DNA from: Pradoshia eiseniae
GTDB lineage: Bacteria > Bacillota > Bacilli > Bacillales > Pradoshiaceae
Assembly (NCBI RefSeq): GCF_002946355.1
Contig: NZ_PKOZ01000008.1
Span: forward strand, 93,092-157,091
Length of the DNA stretch: 64,000 bases
Direction of reading: 5' to 3'
Below are positions 10,211-18,570 of this stretch, piece by piece; within the stretch, counting starts at the first letter, position 1, and each line of letters begins with the position of its first letter. Both the position numbers and the translations under genes were made by a program. The notes beneath the pieces are model-generated. The model did not search any database. It was not told where the DNA came from and saw only the letters and a program-made list of their open reading frames with translations.

Positions 10211-11041
10211 TTGCCTGAATTACCAGAAGTAGAAACGATTAGGCGAACGCTAGAGGTCATGGTGCTAGGCAAGACAATAGAGGATGTGGAAGTGCGATGG
10301 GGCAAAATCATTAAGGAACCGGATGATACTGAATTATTCCGTCTCTTCCTTAAGGGACAGACCATTCAGGAAATCGGCCGTCGCGGCAAGTTTCTCATCT
10401 TTTATCTAGATGATTACAGCCTTGTCTCTCATTTGAGGATGGAAGGTAAGTATGGGCTTTTCGACAAGAGTGAAGAGATGGATAAGCATACTCATGTCAT
10501 ATTCAAATTCACAGATGGGACGGAGCTTAGGTACAGGGACGTACGCAAGTTCGGCACAATGCATTTGTACCCGAAAGGAACGGAGCAGGATGTTCTGCCA
10601 TTGTCGAAGGTAGGGCCTGAACCATTTTCTGATGAATTCACTCCGGAGCATTTGGAGGCAGGACTTAAAAAGACGCATCGCTTCATTAAGACGGTCCTCT
10701 TGGATCAGCGCCTGCTTGCAGGGCTTGGAAATATATATGTGGATGAGGCCTTGTTTCATGCGGGCATTCATCCGGAGCGACCTGCTTCCTCCTTGGATAA
10801 AGAGGAAATCCAGCGTTTGTATGCGGCGATTAAGACGACACTTGCTGAAGCCATTGAAAAAGGCGGCAGCACGATTCGTTCTTACGTAAACTCCCAGGGA
10901 CAGATTGGTATGTTCCAGCTTGAATTATTTGCTTATTCCAGGAAGGGGCAGCCCTGTAAGACATGCGGCACAATCATGGAGAGAATTACCGTCGGTGGCA
11001 GAGGAACCGTCTACTGTCCTTCCTGTCAGAAACGAAGATGA
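10211..11041 (+). CDS. mutM: formamidopyrimidine-DNA glycosylase (TTG start)
   Basis: This bifunctional glycosylase/AP lyase removes 8-oxoguanine and formamidopyrimidines from DNA. The start codon is TTG, fixed by the family's invariant second-position proline (PELPEVE) and by AAGGGGG just upstream. Pro2, Glu3 and the lysine in RRGKFLIF are the catalytic residues. The C-terminal zinc finger is intact (CKTC, then CPSC near the end). The length of 276 residues is typical. It lies 24 bases after polA. Confidence 0.96.
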   Translation: MPELPEVETIRRTLEVMVLGKTIEDVEVRWGKIIKEPDDTELFRLFLKGQTIQEIGRRGKFLIFYLDDYSLVSHLRMEGKYGLFDKSEEMDKHTHVIFKFTDGTELRYRDVRKFGTMHLYPKGTEQDVLPLSKVGPEPFSDEFTPEHLEAGLKKTHRFIKTVLLDQRLLAGLGNIYVDEALFHAGIHPERPASSLDKEEIQRLYAAIKTTLAEAIEKGGSTIRSYVNSQGQIGMFQLELFAYSRKGQPCKTCGTIMERITVGGRGTVYCPSCQKRR

Positions 11042-11100
11042 ACCAAAGATAGGCTCCTGTCATATAGTAGGGTATTGATTGTTGAAAGGAGTCCCTGTCA

Positions 11101-11739
11101 ATGGAGCACTTGGCTTCAATACTCTTACTCGCTATGGCAGTTAGCCTTGACAGCTGTGGTGTCGGAATGACCTATGGTATCCGGAATGTAGCCATTCCTA
11201 TAAGGTCGATTATGATCATTGCCGCTTGTTCGGCTTTGAGTTTTGCAATTGGAATGTTTACAGGTTCTGCGAGTGAACACTTCATGGCAGAATCATGGGC
11301 AGGTGTGCTAGGAGGGCTTATACTCATTTCATTAGGCATTTGGACGACTACTAGCAATTTAAAGCAAAATGATGATGTGTACTTGAATGTGGACGAACGG
11401 ACGTTGTTTCAGCTGGAGATTAAGTCAATTGGTCTTGTGATCCATATCTTGAAGAAGCCGCTCAGCGCTGACTTTGACCGTTCCGGCACGATAACAGGTC
11501 TTGAAGCCTGCTTTTTGGGCTTTGCCCTTTCCCTTGATGGGTTCGGTGCAGGAATTGGAGCCGGTATTCTCAACTATCCGCTTACCGGTGTCGTATTGCT
11601 CAGCTTCATCATGAGCGCTGTCTTTATGAAGGTTGGTCTTCAGGCCGGCAAATACTTAAATGATTCATTCTTCTCAAAGGTATTGTCCTTTGTACCTGGA
11701 ATTGTTTTAATCGCACTCGGAATCAGTAAACTATTTTAG
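11101..11739 (+). CDS. ytaF: sporulation membrane protein YtaF
   Basis: This is a 212-residue polytopic membrane protein of the MntP/YtaF cation-efflux-like family. Two similar segments, AVSLDSCGVGMTYGIR near the N-terminus and ALSLDGFGAGIGAGIL near residue 140, show the internal duplication typical of the family; each carries the conserved membrane aspartate. The B. subtilis homologue is expressed in sporulation. The position mutM-ytaF-coaE matches B. subtilis. The substrate is unknown; a metal ion is inferred from the family. Confidence 0.88.
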   Translation: MEHLASILLLAMAVSLDSCGVGMTYGIRNVAIPIRSIMIIAACSALSFAIGMFTGSASEHFMAESWAGVLGGLILISLGIWTTTSNLKQNDDVYLNVDERTLFQLEIKSIGLVIHILKKPLSADFDRSGTITGLEACFLGFALSLDGFGAGIGAGILNYPLTGVVLLSFIMSAVFMKVGLQAGKYLNDSFFSKVLSFVPGIVLIALGISKLF

Positions 11740-11758
11740 ACAGGGGAAACGGTAATAT

Positions 11759-12352
11759 ATGAAGAAAATAATCGGACTGACAGGAGGAATCGCCAGCGGG
11801 AAAAGTACGGTTTCAAACTGGCTTATCTCGCAAGGCTACCCTGTCGTTGATGCAGATGTCGCGGCCAGGAAGGTTGTTGAACCAGGCATGCCGGCTCTAC
11901 GGGAAATTACGGAAGCTTTTGGGCGTGATATTCTCCTTGAGGACGGGACGCTTAATCGAAAGAAGCTTGGGGCCATCATCTTCTCGGATGATGAGAAACG
12001 CCAAACGTTAAATGCAATTGTCCATCCGGCGGTAAGGGAGTGGATGAGGCAGGAAACGGAGCGCGCATTTCTCGAGGGGACGTCCATTGTTATTATGGAC
12101 ATTCCTTTGCTGTTTGAGAGCAAGCTCACTCATATGGTGGAAGAGACTATTCTTGTCTATGTTTCGATGGAGACCCAATTAAAGAGGCTTATGGATAGAG
12201 ACGGTTACAGCGAAGCGGACGCCTTGGCTCGGATTCGTGCTCAAATGCCAATCGATGATAAACGGAAATTGGCAGACTATATTATTGATAATAATGGACC
12301 GGTTTCTGAAACAATTGAACAGGTAAAAGAAATTATGAAACAATTTAAATAG
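11759..12352 (+). CDS. coaE: dephospho-CoA kinase
   Basis: This enzyme phosphorylates dephospho-CoA, the last step of coenzyme A synthesis. The 197-residue protein opens with the P-loop GGIASGKST at residues 8-16; DADVAAR and the LID-region segment RDGYSEADALARI follow. It begins 19 bases after ytaF and probably shares its transcript. A modest hairpin follows it at about 12364-12398. Confidence 0.95.
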   Translation: MKKIIGLTGGIASGKSTVSNWLISQGYPVVDADVAARKVVEPGMPALREITEAFGRDILLEDGTLNRKKLGAIIFSDDEKRQTLNAIVHPAVREWMRQETERAFLEGTSIVIMDIPLLFESKLTHMVEETILVYVSMETQLKRLMDRDGYSEADALARIRAQMPIDDKRKLADYIIDNNGPVSETIEQVKEIMKQFK

Positions 12353-12361
12353 AGATAGAGA

Positions 12362-12400
12362 AAAGGCTGCTCCTGATAATCAGGGGTGGCCATTTTTAGT
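12362..12400 (+). terminator. probable terminator of coaE
   Basis: The imperfect arms GGCTGCTCCTGA and TCAGGGGTGGCC are followed by ATTTTTAG. The stem has mismatches and the T run is short. Confidence 0.6.
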
Positions 12401-12446
12401 GCTATTAACCATTTATCGTTTTATTGCCAAAAATAGGTGTTCGAAC

Positions 12447-12476
12447 TATGCAGTATTCCTCTTAATGTGTTATACT
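12447..12476 (+). promoter_or_regulatory. putative CcpN operators upstream of gapB
   Basis: TGTGTTATACT at 12466-12476 fits the CcpN consensus TRTGHYATAYW at every position and overlaps a TATACT -10-like element. A weaker copy, TATGCAGTATT (9 of 11), starts 19 bases upstream at 12447, about two helical turns away. Known biology: CcpN represses gapB and pckA in B. subtilis on glycolytic carbon. Operation here is inferred from the match and its position. Confidence 0.6.
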
Positions 12477-12526
12477 ATTTATATGATTTTTGGTTAATTG
12501 TATAACTCATATTAGGGGGAAATGGA

Positions 12527-13555
12527 ATGAAGGCTAGAGTTGCAATCAATGGATTTGGTCGAATTGGAAGAATGGTCTTCCGAAAGGCCATTAAGGAAGA
12601 TAATCTGGAAATTGTAGCGATTAATGCCAGCTATCCTGCGGAAACATTAGCGCATTTAATAAAGTATGATACCACTCATGGACGATTTGATGGGGAAGTC
12701 GTTCCACATGGGGATCATTTAGTTGTGGATGGAAAGAAGGTTTTGCTGTTAAATAATCGAAATCCAGAAGCCTTGCCATGGAAAAGCCTTGATATCGATA
12801 TCGTGATTGAAGCGACTGGCAAATTCAATCATAGGGATAAAGCATCCCTTCATTTGACCGCCGGAGCAAAGAGAGTTGTCCTCACTGCACCTGGAACAAA
12901 TGAGGATGTCACAATTGTCATGGGCGTTAATGAAGAACAATTGGATATTGCTAATCATTTCGTTATTTCAAACGCCTCGTGCACGACGAATTGCCTGGCT
13001 CCGCTAGCTAAGGTGCTTGATGAGCAGTTTGGCATTGAAAATGGCTTAATGACAACTATCCATGCCTATACGAATGATCAGAATAATATCGATAATCCGC
13101 ATAAAGACCTGCGCAGAGCACGAGCTTGCGGTCAAAGTATTATCCCGACAACAACCGGCGCAGCAAAGGCATTGTCACTCGTCCTGCCGCAATTAAACGG
13201 CAAGCTGCACGGTACGGCGCTCCGCGTGCCGACACCGAATGTCTCACTTGTGGATTTGGTTGTTGACTTGAAGACACCGGTTACAGCCGATGATGTTAAC
13301 CGCGCATTGACGAGTGCTGCAAACGGAAAGTTGTCCGGTATTATGGAGGTTTGTGATGAGCCGCTTGTTTCCATTGATTTCACAACCAATCCGCACTCCA
13401 CCATCATTGACAGCCTCTCGACTATGGTCATAGGCGAACAGAAGGTAAAGGTGCTGGCCTGGTATGATAACGAATGGGGCTACTCCTGCAGAGTAGTGGA
13501 CCTCGTTAATCATGTGGCGCGTTTGCTCGTGAAGGAAGAAGTGAAAGTAAGCTGA
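12527..13555 (+). CDS. gapB: glyceraldehyde-3-phosphate dehydrogenase, gluconeogenic type
   Basis: This 342-residue GAPDH has the NAD(P)-binding motif GFGRIGR at residues 9-15 and the catalytic Cys152 in NASCTTNCLAPL. The context (coaE before, speD after) and the CcpN-like sites identify it as GapB, the NADP-preferring gluconeogenic isoenzyme, rather than the glycolytic GapA of the cggR operon. A GGGGGA ribosome binding site precedes the ATG, and a terminator follows. Confidence 0.93.
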   Translation: MKARVAINGFGRIGRMVFRKAIKEDNLEIVAINASYPAETLAHLIKYDTTHGRFDGEVVPHGDHLVVDGKKVLLLNNRNPEALPWKSLDIDIVIEATGKFNHRDKASLHLTAGAKRVVLTAPGTNEDVTIVMGVNEEQLDIANHFVISNASCTTNCLAPLAKVLDEQFGIENGLMTTIHAYTNDQNNIDNPHKDLRRARACGQSIIPTTTGAAKALSLVLPQLNGKLHGTALRVPTPNVSLVDLVVDLKTPVTADDVNRALTSAANGKLSGIMEVCDEPLVSIDFTTNPHSTIIDSLSTMVIGEQKVKVLAWYDNEWGYSCRVVDLVNHVARLLVKEEVKVS

Positions 13556-13570
13556 AAGGCCATATAGAGA

Positions 13571-13606
13571 GAGCCGTTCCCGAATGTAGAGGGGAGCGGC
13601 TTTATT
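13571..13606 (+). terminator. terminator of gapB
   Basis: The arms AGCCGTTCCC and GGGGAGCGGCT form a GC-rich stem followed by TTTATTATTT. Confidence 0.8.
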
Positions 13607-13820
13607 ATTTGGTGAATTTAATATGGGATAAATTGTATAAAATGGGAAGGTCATGTTGCAAATACTAGGTAAAAATTATATACTAAAAACCGTAAACTTC
13701 ATATCCTGGCATTGGCTGCTTAAAGGGTTAGGACCTCTCAGGACTAACTTTCCCCCGTGGCAGTTGCGGCCAGAAACGAAGATATCAAATTCGTTTAAAT
13801 GCTTGAAGGGGGAATTAAAT

Positions 13821-14195
13821 GTGAAAACTATTGGTCGTCATGTCATTTCGGAATTATGGGGCTGTGATTTAACAAAGTTGAACGATATGAATAAAATCGA
13901 ACGAATTTTTGTGGATGCTGCACTCAGGTCGGGAGCGGAAGTAAGAGAGGTTGCCTTTCATAAATTTGCTCCGCAGGGAGTCAGTGGAGTCGTCATCATT
14001 TCTGAATCGCATTTAACGATTCATAGTTTTCCGGAGCACGGTTATGCAAGCATTGATGTATATACTTGCGGCAACCTTGATCCGAACGTCGCAGCCAACT
14101 ACATCGCTGATGCCTTGAATGCTCAAACGAAAGAAACCTTTGAGATTCCAAGGGGGATGGGCCCGGTGGCTGTAAGAAGGATTCAGGCTATGTAA
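13821..14195 (+). CDS. speD: S-adenosylmethionine decarboxylase proenzyme
   Basis: This enzyme makes decarboxylated AdoMet, the aminopropyl donor for spermidine. The 124-residue prokaryotic class protein is an autocleaving proenzyme; the Glu62-Ser63 bond in SESHLTIHS is the expected processing site that yields the pyruvoyl serine. I start it at GTG 13821, behind AAGGGGGA; the open frame extends 56 codons upstream, but that extension has no family similarity. Cysteine and histidine active-site segments ([12 protein letters not shown]) are present. Confidence 0.94.
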   Translation: MKTIGRHVISELWGCDLTKLNDMNKIERIFVDAALRSGAEVREVAFHKFAPQGVSGVVIISESHLTIHSFPEHGYASIDVYTCGNLDPNVAANYIADALNAQTKETFEIPRGMGPVAVRRIQAM

Positions 14196-14207
14196 ATTTC
14201 TATATTC

Positions 14208-14243
14208 AAAGAGGATGCCGATAAAAATCGCATCCTTTTTTTG
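14208..14243 (+). terminator. terminator of speD
   Basis: The arms AGGATGC and GCATCCT, extended by flanking A/T pairs, are followed by seven T. Confidence 0.85.
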
Positions 14244-14341
14244 ACGATGGACCAAGAGAATCGTCTTTTTAAACAAATACTTGTCCAAATGGGCTTGTTT
14301 CTATAAGATAGAACTATAAAGAAAGGGACGGTGCTAATTGA

Positions 14342-14800
14342 ATGATATGTCCAACTTGCCAACATAACGGGACAAGAGTGCTCGATTCCCGGCCTGCTGA
14401 TGAGGGGCGTTCCATACGCAGGAGAAGAGAATGTGAATCGTGCGGTTACCGTTTCACTACTTTTGAGAAGGTGGAAGAGATTCCGCTGATTGTGGTGAAG
14501 AAAGACGGAGCCCGTGAAGAATTCAGCCGTGAGAAAATCCTCCGCGGATTAATCAAGGCTTGTGAGAAACGCCATGTTGCCCTAAAAGAACTGGAGGAAA
14601 TCACGACAGAGGTTGAGAAGGGATTGCGGAACCAAGGCATCTCTGAAGTGAAGAGTGATCATATAGGAGAGATGGTCATGGACCGTCTTGCAGAGGTGGA
14701 TGAAGTGGCCTATGTAAGGTTTGCTTCTGTTTATCGCCAGTTTAAGGATATTAACGTATTTATTAAGGAATTAAAGGAATTAATAAAAAAAGAAGATTAA
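14342..14800 (+). CDS. nrdR: ribonucleotide reductase repressor NrdR
   Basis: NrdR is a zinc-finger/ATP-cone repressor of ribonucleotide reductase genes that senses ATP/dATP. The N-terminal zinc ribbon has CPTC at residues 3-6 and [12 protein letters not shown] around 31-42. The ATP-cone covers about 49-139, starting with [16 protein letters not shown]. The 152-residue length is standard. The ribosome binding site AAAGGGA lies about 13 bases upstream. It precedes dnaB as in B. subtilis. Confidence 0.96.
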   Translation: MICPTCQHNGTRVLDSRPADEGRSIRRRRECESCGYRFTTFEKVEEIPLIVVKKDGAREEFSREKILRGLIKACEKRHVALKELEEITTEVEKGLRNQGISEVKSDHIGEMVMDRLAEVDEVAYVRFASVYRQFKDINVFIKELKELIKKED

Positions 14801-14802
14801 AA

Positions 14803-14837
14803 CAGAGCTGAAGGCAGTTTTCTTTAGCTCTTTTTTG
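14803..14837 (+). terminator. hairpin between nrdR and dnaB
   Basis: The arms AGAGCT and AGCTCT are separated by about 16 bases and followed by six T. It argues against any dnaB start before 14840. Confidence 0.55.
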
Positions 14838-14873
14838 CCATTATCACTTCTTGTAGGCGAAAGGTTTGTAAAC

Positions 14874-16265
14874 ATGATGCAATATTCCTGGATGTTCGTA
14901 AACCCAAAAGACCGATATGTTGTCCTATATAAGGACAAATTATCAGAGATGGACCATAAGGTCATCCAATACTTATACCAGCCATTGATTGGCGGTCTTT
15001 CCATCTCGCTATATTTGACCTTCATCAACGAGGTGACCACCGGTTTGATGTATTCAAAGCAGACCACACACCGCTGGCTGATGGATGTGCTTGGGATGCC
15101 TCTTGATGAGATTTATCAATGCCGGAGGAGACTCGAGGGCATTGGTTTGTTGAAAACATATAAGAAGTCGACTGAGGAAGGGAATGTCTTCATCTATGAA
15201 ATCATGGCTCCGCTTACGCCGGAGAAGTTTTTCCATGATGATCTATTGCCGATCTACCTTCAGCAAAAGCTGGACAGCCGGCATTATGAAAGGCTATTGG
15301 GTATGTTTTCTGATAAAAAGATTCCCGATGATTATGAGGATGTGACCCACTCATTTACTGATGTATTTGAAACGGAATTCAAGAACCCAAAAGAAGTGGT
15401 CGAGCCAAAGCGATTAGGACAAAATCAGTTCTTCTCTAAGGAAACACAAGGGTACAGTGCTAATTTCATCGAGCAATTTGATTTCGAGTTATTATTTGCT
15501 TCCTTAAAGAGCAGCTTCATTTCACGTAAAGCCTTTACTCCAGCGGTCATGGAGGCAGTGGCGACGTTGGCTTATCTGTATAAGATTGGGGTCATGGATA
15601 TGAGCAAGCTCATATTACGCTGCCAGAATGAACATGAAGAGATTGATATAGCTGAACTTCGCAAATGCGCTCGTGAATTGTTCCTGATTAACCACGGTGA
15701 GGAGATGCCAGCAATCATCGAGCGTGTACAGCCGGAGTTTGAGCGGACAATCTTTGAACCGAAAACGCCAGAGGAGCATTTGCTCTATACATTTGAAACA
15801 ACCTCGCCTCTTGAGTTTCTCGTTAGCTTGTCTGAGGGGGCGCTCCCATCTGAGAAGGACCTTGCCCTTGTCGAAAAGGTCATGGTCAATCAGAAGCTGC
15901 CGCCTGGTGTCGTCAATGTGCTTCTCCATTATGTGATGCTTCGTTCTGATATGAAGCTGCAGGCGAGCTATGTGGAGACAATCGCTTCCCATTGGGCTCG
16001 CAAAAAGATCACAACTGTACGGGAAGCCTATGAAACAGCTAAGAGCGAGCATAAGAAATACCAAAAATGGGCCGATGACAAACAGAATAAGAACACGAAA
16101 TCATCGAATCGCCGTACGGCTTCATCCGGCAGGAAAGAAATGATTCCGGAGTGGATGGATGACAGCAAGAAGAAAGAACCGGTCGCTCAGACAGAGGATA
16201 TCGCTGAGAGAGCACGGAGATTGAAAGAACAAATACAAGGCAACTCTCAATCAGGAGGTGAGTAA
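14874..16265 (+). CDS. dnaB: replication initiation and membrane attachment protein DnaB
   Basis: This 463-residue primosomal protein is specific to Firmicutes; with DnaD and DnaI it loads the replicative helicase at oriC and at restart sites. The N-terminal domain contains YLYQPLIGGLSISLYLTF, the usual DnaB/DnaD-like start. A DnaD/DDBH2-like domain lies in the second half (about 300-415), followed by a charged, flexible C-terminal tail. I chose ATG 14874 because AAAGG lies nine bases before it; the open frame upstream runs into a terminator hairpin. Three bases separate its stop from dnaI. Confidence 0.93.
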   Translation: MMQYSWMFVNPKDRYVVLYKDKLSEMDHKVIQYLYQPLIGGLSISLYLTFINEVTTGLMYSKQTTHRWLMDVLGMPLDEIYQCRRRLEGIGLLKTYKKSTEEGNVFIYEIMAPLTPEKFFHDDLLPIYLQQKLDSRHYERLLGMFSDKKIPDDYEDVTHSFTDVFETEFKNPKEVVEPKRLGQNQFFSKETQGYSANFIEQFDFELLFASLKSSFISRKAFTPAVMEAVATLAYLYKIGVMDMSKLILRCQNEHEEIDIAELRKCARELFLINHGEEMPAIIERVQPEFERTIFEPKTPEEHLLYTFETTSPLEFLVSLSEGALPSEKDLALVEKVMVNQKLPPGVVNVLLHYVMLRSDMKLQASYVETIASHWARKKITTVREAYETAKSEHKKYQKWADDKQNKNTKSSNRRTASSGRKEMIPEWMDDSKKKEPVAQTEDIAERARRLKEQIQGNSQSGGE

Positions 16266-16268
16266 GCG

Positions 16269-17210
16269 GTGAGAAATATACAGGACTCTTTGAACAAGCT
16301 TGGGAATCGTGAGGGATTTCAGAAACGATGGGATGAAATGCGAAATCTCGTCTTGAGCAACCCGGAGGTACGAGCCTTTATCCGCGAGCATGAGGACGAA
16401 CTGACCAACGACATGGTCGAAAAGAGTATGAACAAATTGTATGAGTATGCCACGCAAACAAAAACATGTGATGAATGTCCATCACTTGATAGCTGCCGGA
16501 ATATAATTGGCGGTCATGTTCCACGCTTGTTCATCCAAGGAAAGAGAATTGACGTGTCCTATGAGCCATGCCGCAAGAAAATCCTACATGAGGAGAAAAG
16601 CCGCATGCGCAGGCTGATTCATGCGAGCCATGTGCCTAAGGAAATTGTTAATGCCACTTTCGCTAATTTATATATTGATGAACATGTAACTGAAGCAAGG
16701 ATTGAAGCGATTGAGAAGGCAAAGAACTTCGTGGATAATTACAAAAAAGGCATTCGCAATAAAGGGCTTTATTTATACGGTGAATTTGGGGTTGGAAAAA
16801 CGTATCTGCTTGGCGCCATTGCCAATGGGCTATCCGAGGACGGCATTTCCTCTCATATCGTGTACTGGCCGGAATTTCTCCGTGAGCTGAAAGGGTCGTT
16901 TGCTGAAAACACCTTTAACCAAAAAATAGACGCCCTTAAAGAGGTGCCAGTCTTAATGATTGATGATATTGGTGCAGAAACGATGAGTGCCTGGTCGCGA
17001 GATGATGTGCTGGGGCCAATCCTGCAATATAGGATGCATGAGAATCTGCCAACCTTCTTTACCTCCAACTTTAATTGGAAGGAACTTGAGCACCACTTCT
17101 CGTATACACAAAGAGGAGAAGAGGAACGAGTGAAGGGAAAACGAATCATGGAACGGTTCCGCAACTTGACAATGCCGGTAGAGATGGACGGCAAGAACCG
17201 AAGAGAATAG
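16269..17210 (+). CDS. dnaI: primosomal helicase loader DnaI
   Basis: This 313-residue AAA+ ATPase loads the replicative helicase. A cysteine-rich N-terminal region (CDECPSLDSC, about residues 73-82) matches the zinc-binding domain that regulates DnaI. The ATPase domain has Walker A GEFGVGKTY near 174 and Walker B VLMIDDIGAE near 230. The start is GTG behind AGGAGGTG. It lies three bases after dnaB, so the two are probably translationally coupled. Confidence 0.95.
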   Translation: MRNIQDSLNKLGNREGFQKRWDEMRNLVLSNPEVRAFIREHEDELTNDMVEKSMNKLYEYATQTKTCDECPSLDSCRNIIGGHVPRLFIQGKRIDVSYEPCRKKILHEEKSRMRRLIHASHVPKEIVNATFANLYIDEHVTEARIEAIEKAKNFVDNYKKGIRNKGLYLYGEFGVGKTYLLGAIANGLSEDGISSHIVYWPEFLRELKGSFAENTFNQKIDALKEVPVLMIDDIGAETMSAWSRDDVLGPILQYRMHENLPTFFTSNFNWKELEHHFSYTQRGEEERVKGKRIMERFRNLTMPVEMDGKNRRE

Positions 17211-17215
17211 ATTAA

Positions 17216-17249
17216 TGAAGCTGCCCGCATGGGGCGGCTTCTTTTTTTC
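17216..17249 (+). terminator. terminator of dnaBI
   Basis: The arms GAAGCTGCCC and GGGCGGCTTC flank a 5-base loop and are followed by seven T. Confidence 0.9.
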
Positions 17250-17338
17250 ATTCCTATAATTTGAACCTGTCATTCTAAAGGAATGCGTTGTCCCATATAC
17301 ATGGATTATAAAGTTTCGTTAAGTCTGGAGGGATTTGG

Positions 17339-18199
17339 TTGCTCACGGTGCATTTTGATTCACGGGAAGAACAGGCCTGCTGGCATGTTCGCATGCAGAA
17401 CAGTCATCCAATCATCCAACAGGCAGTCTGTCCAGCCGAGAACGATGGACAAAAGTTCATCTCCTTCCGCCTTGAACCGAATCGGGATCAGGCAGCCTGC
17501 CTTGCATTGATAGAATTCCTATATTCCTTCTTCTCTTCCTATCATTTGGAAAAGAAAATCAGGGAAATCATCCAGAATCGCTATTTATTTCAAGACGAGG
17601 ATGAGGTAGAGCATATTGCGGAAATGGCCATGCTGATGTGGGAGGGAGAGGTTGTTTACCACGGTGCGAACGATCTTCCTGAGAAATTAAGAAATAGAGT
17701 TTCTGGTTTATTTAAGGAAATCGTCTCTGAACAAGTCCCATTCTCCTTTCAATCCTTATGGAGTTTTCGGATGCGTGCCATTCAGGATGAATTTGTATCA
17801 CTAGTTGGGATTGCGATTGATGAATATAAGCTTGAACAGGATTATCAGGAGTTTATATTCCTTCTGCGCGGTCTGCTTGAGGTAAGGCGACCGTTATTGG
17901 AGGAGGTCCATCTCGTATATAAGGATGAGTTTTTCTTTTATAATCAGCATTTTCAATTGATCTCAAAGCGTAATCTCGCCAATGCCATTGATCGGAAGCT
18001 AATGGCGGAAAACCCGATGTTCGTTGATTCGAATACCATTGCACCGCTCGTTTCCATGGCACCGCGGAAAATCTTTATTTATGCCGAGGATGAGGAAATC
18101 AGAATTATTCGTACGCTGAAAAAAATTTTTGAGGAGCGAATCATCATTGCCCACCCAAATCATTTTGCTGATCGATTGAATGGGGGAGAGACAAGATAA
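17339..18199 (+). CDS. ytxC: sporulation-associated protein YtxC (TTG start)
   Basis: This 286-residue protein belongs to the YtxC-like family, found in spore formers. It has no membrane segment and no catalytic motif that I can recognise. The start is TTG, placed behind GGAGGG at 17327-17332. Its position between dnaI and thrS matches B. subtilis. The molecular role is unknown; the sporulation link comes from the family's distribution. Confidence 0.85.
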   Translation: MLTVHFDSREEQACWHVRMQNSHPIIQQAVCPAENDGQKFISFRLEPNRDQAACLALIEFLYSFFSSYHLEKKIREIIQNRYLFQDEDEVEHIAEMAMLMWEGEVVYHGANDLPEKLRNRVSGLFKEIVSEQVPFSFQSLWSFRMRAIQDEFVSLVGIAIDEYKLEQDYQEFIFLLRGLLEVRRPLLEEVHLVYKDEFFFYNQHFQLISKRNLANAIDRKLMAENPMFVDSNTIAPLVSMAPRKIFIYAEDEEIRIIRTLKKIFEERIIIAHPNHFADRLNGGETR

Positions 18200-18271
18200 A
18201 TTTTATTCAACCTCCTTGCTTTTGTCCTCGTAAGCTTTTATAATTACCTACATACCAAACCTCATATAGAA

Positions 18272-18546
18272 GATAAGTTATGATAAGGACATGGGCATTA
18301 TCGAATGTAGGCGTATTAGAGAGGGAAGCCATTGGGCTGGAAGCTTCCTCGCATACTGAAATGCTTACCACCTTTGAACTTCAGTCAGGAACGCTTTTGA
18401 AAGGCTAGTATTGGCTGACGGGAGACTCCGTTAACAGAAACTAAGTGTCGGCTATTTATGCCGGAATTTGGGTGGAACCGCGGGTATTATGAATAAATCC
18501 ATAACAGCTCGTCCCTTAATATATTTTGAGGGGCGGGCTTTTTATT
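18272..18546 (+). promoter_or_regulatory. T-box leader (threonine) of thrS
   Basis: The T-box sequence GGTGGAACCGCGGG lies at 18471-18484 and is followed by a terminator with arms AGCTCGTCCC and GGGGCGGGCT plus a T run (18505-18546). The likely specifier is the threonine codon ACC at 18367-18369, followed by ACC, in the Stem I region that starts with the conserved AGAGAGGGAAGCC segment. Uncharged tRNA-Thr would stabilise the antiterminator and switch thrS on. Confidence 0.92.
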
Positions 18547-18570
18547 TTGCAAAAAAAAGGAGTGGCAGAC

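Noticed and set aside
13653..13820. 56-codon N-terminal extension of speD
   Set aside because: It is unlike any SpeD; the GTG at 13821 has the ribosome binding site and places the processing serine at residue 63.
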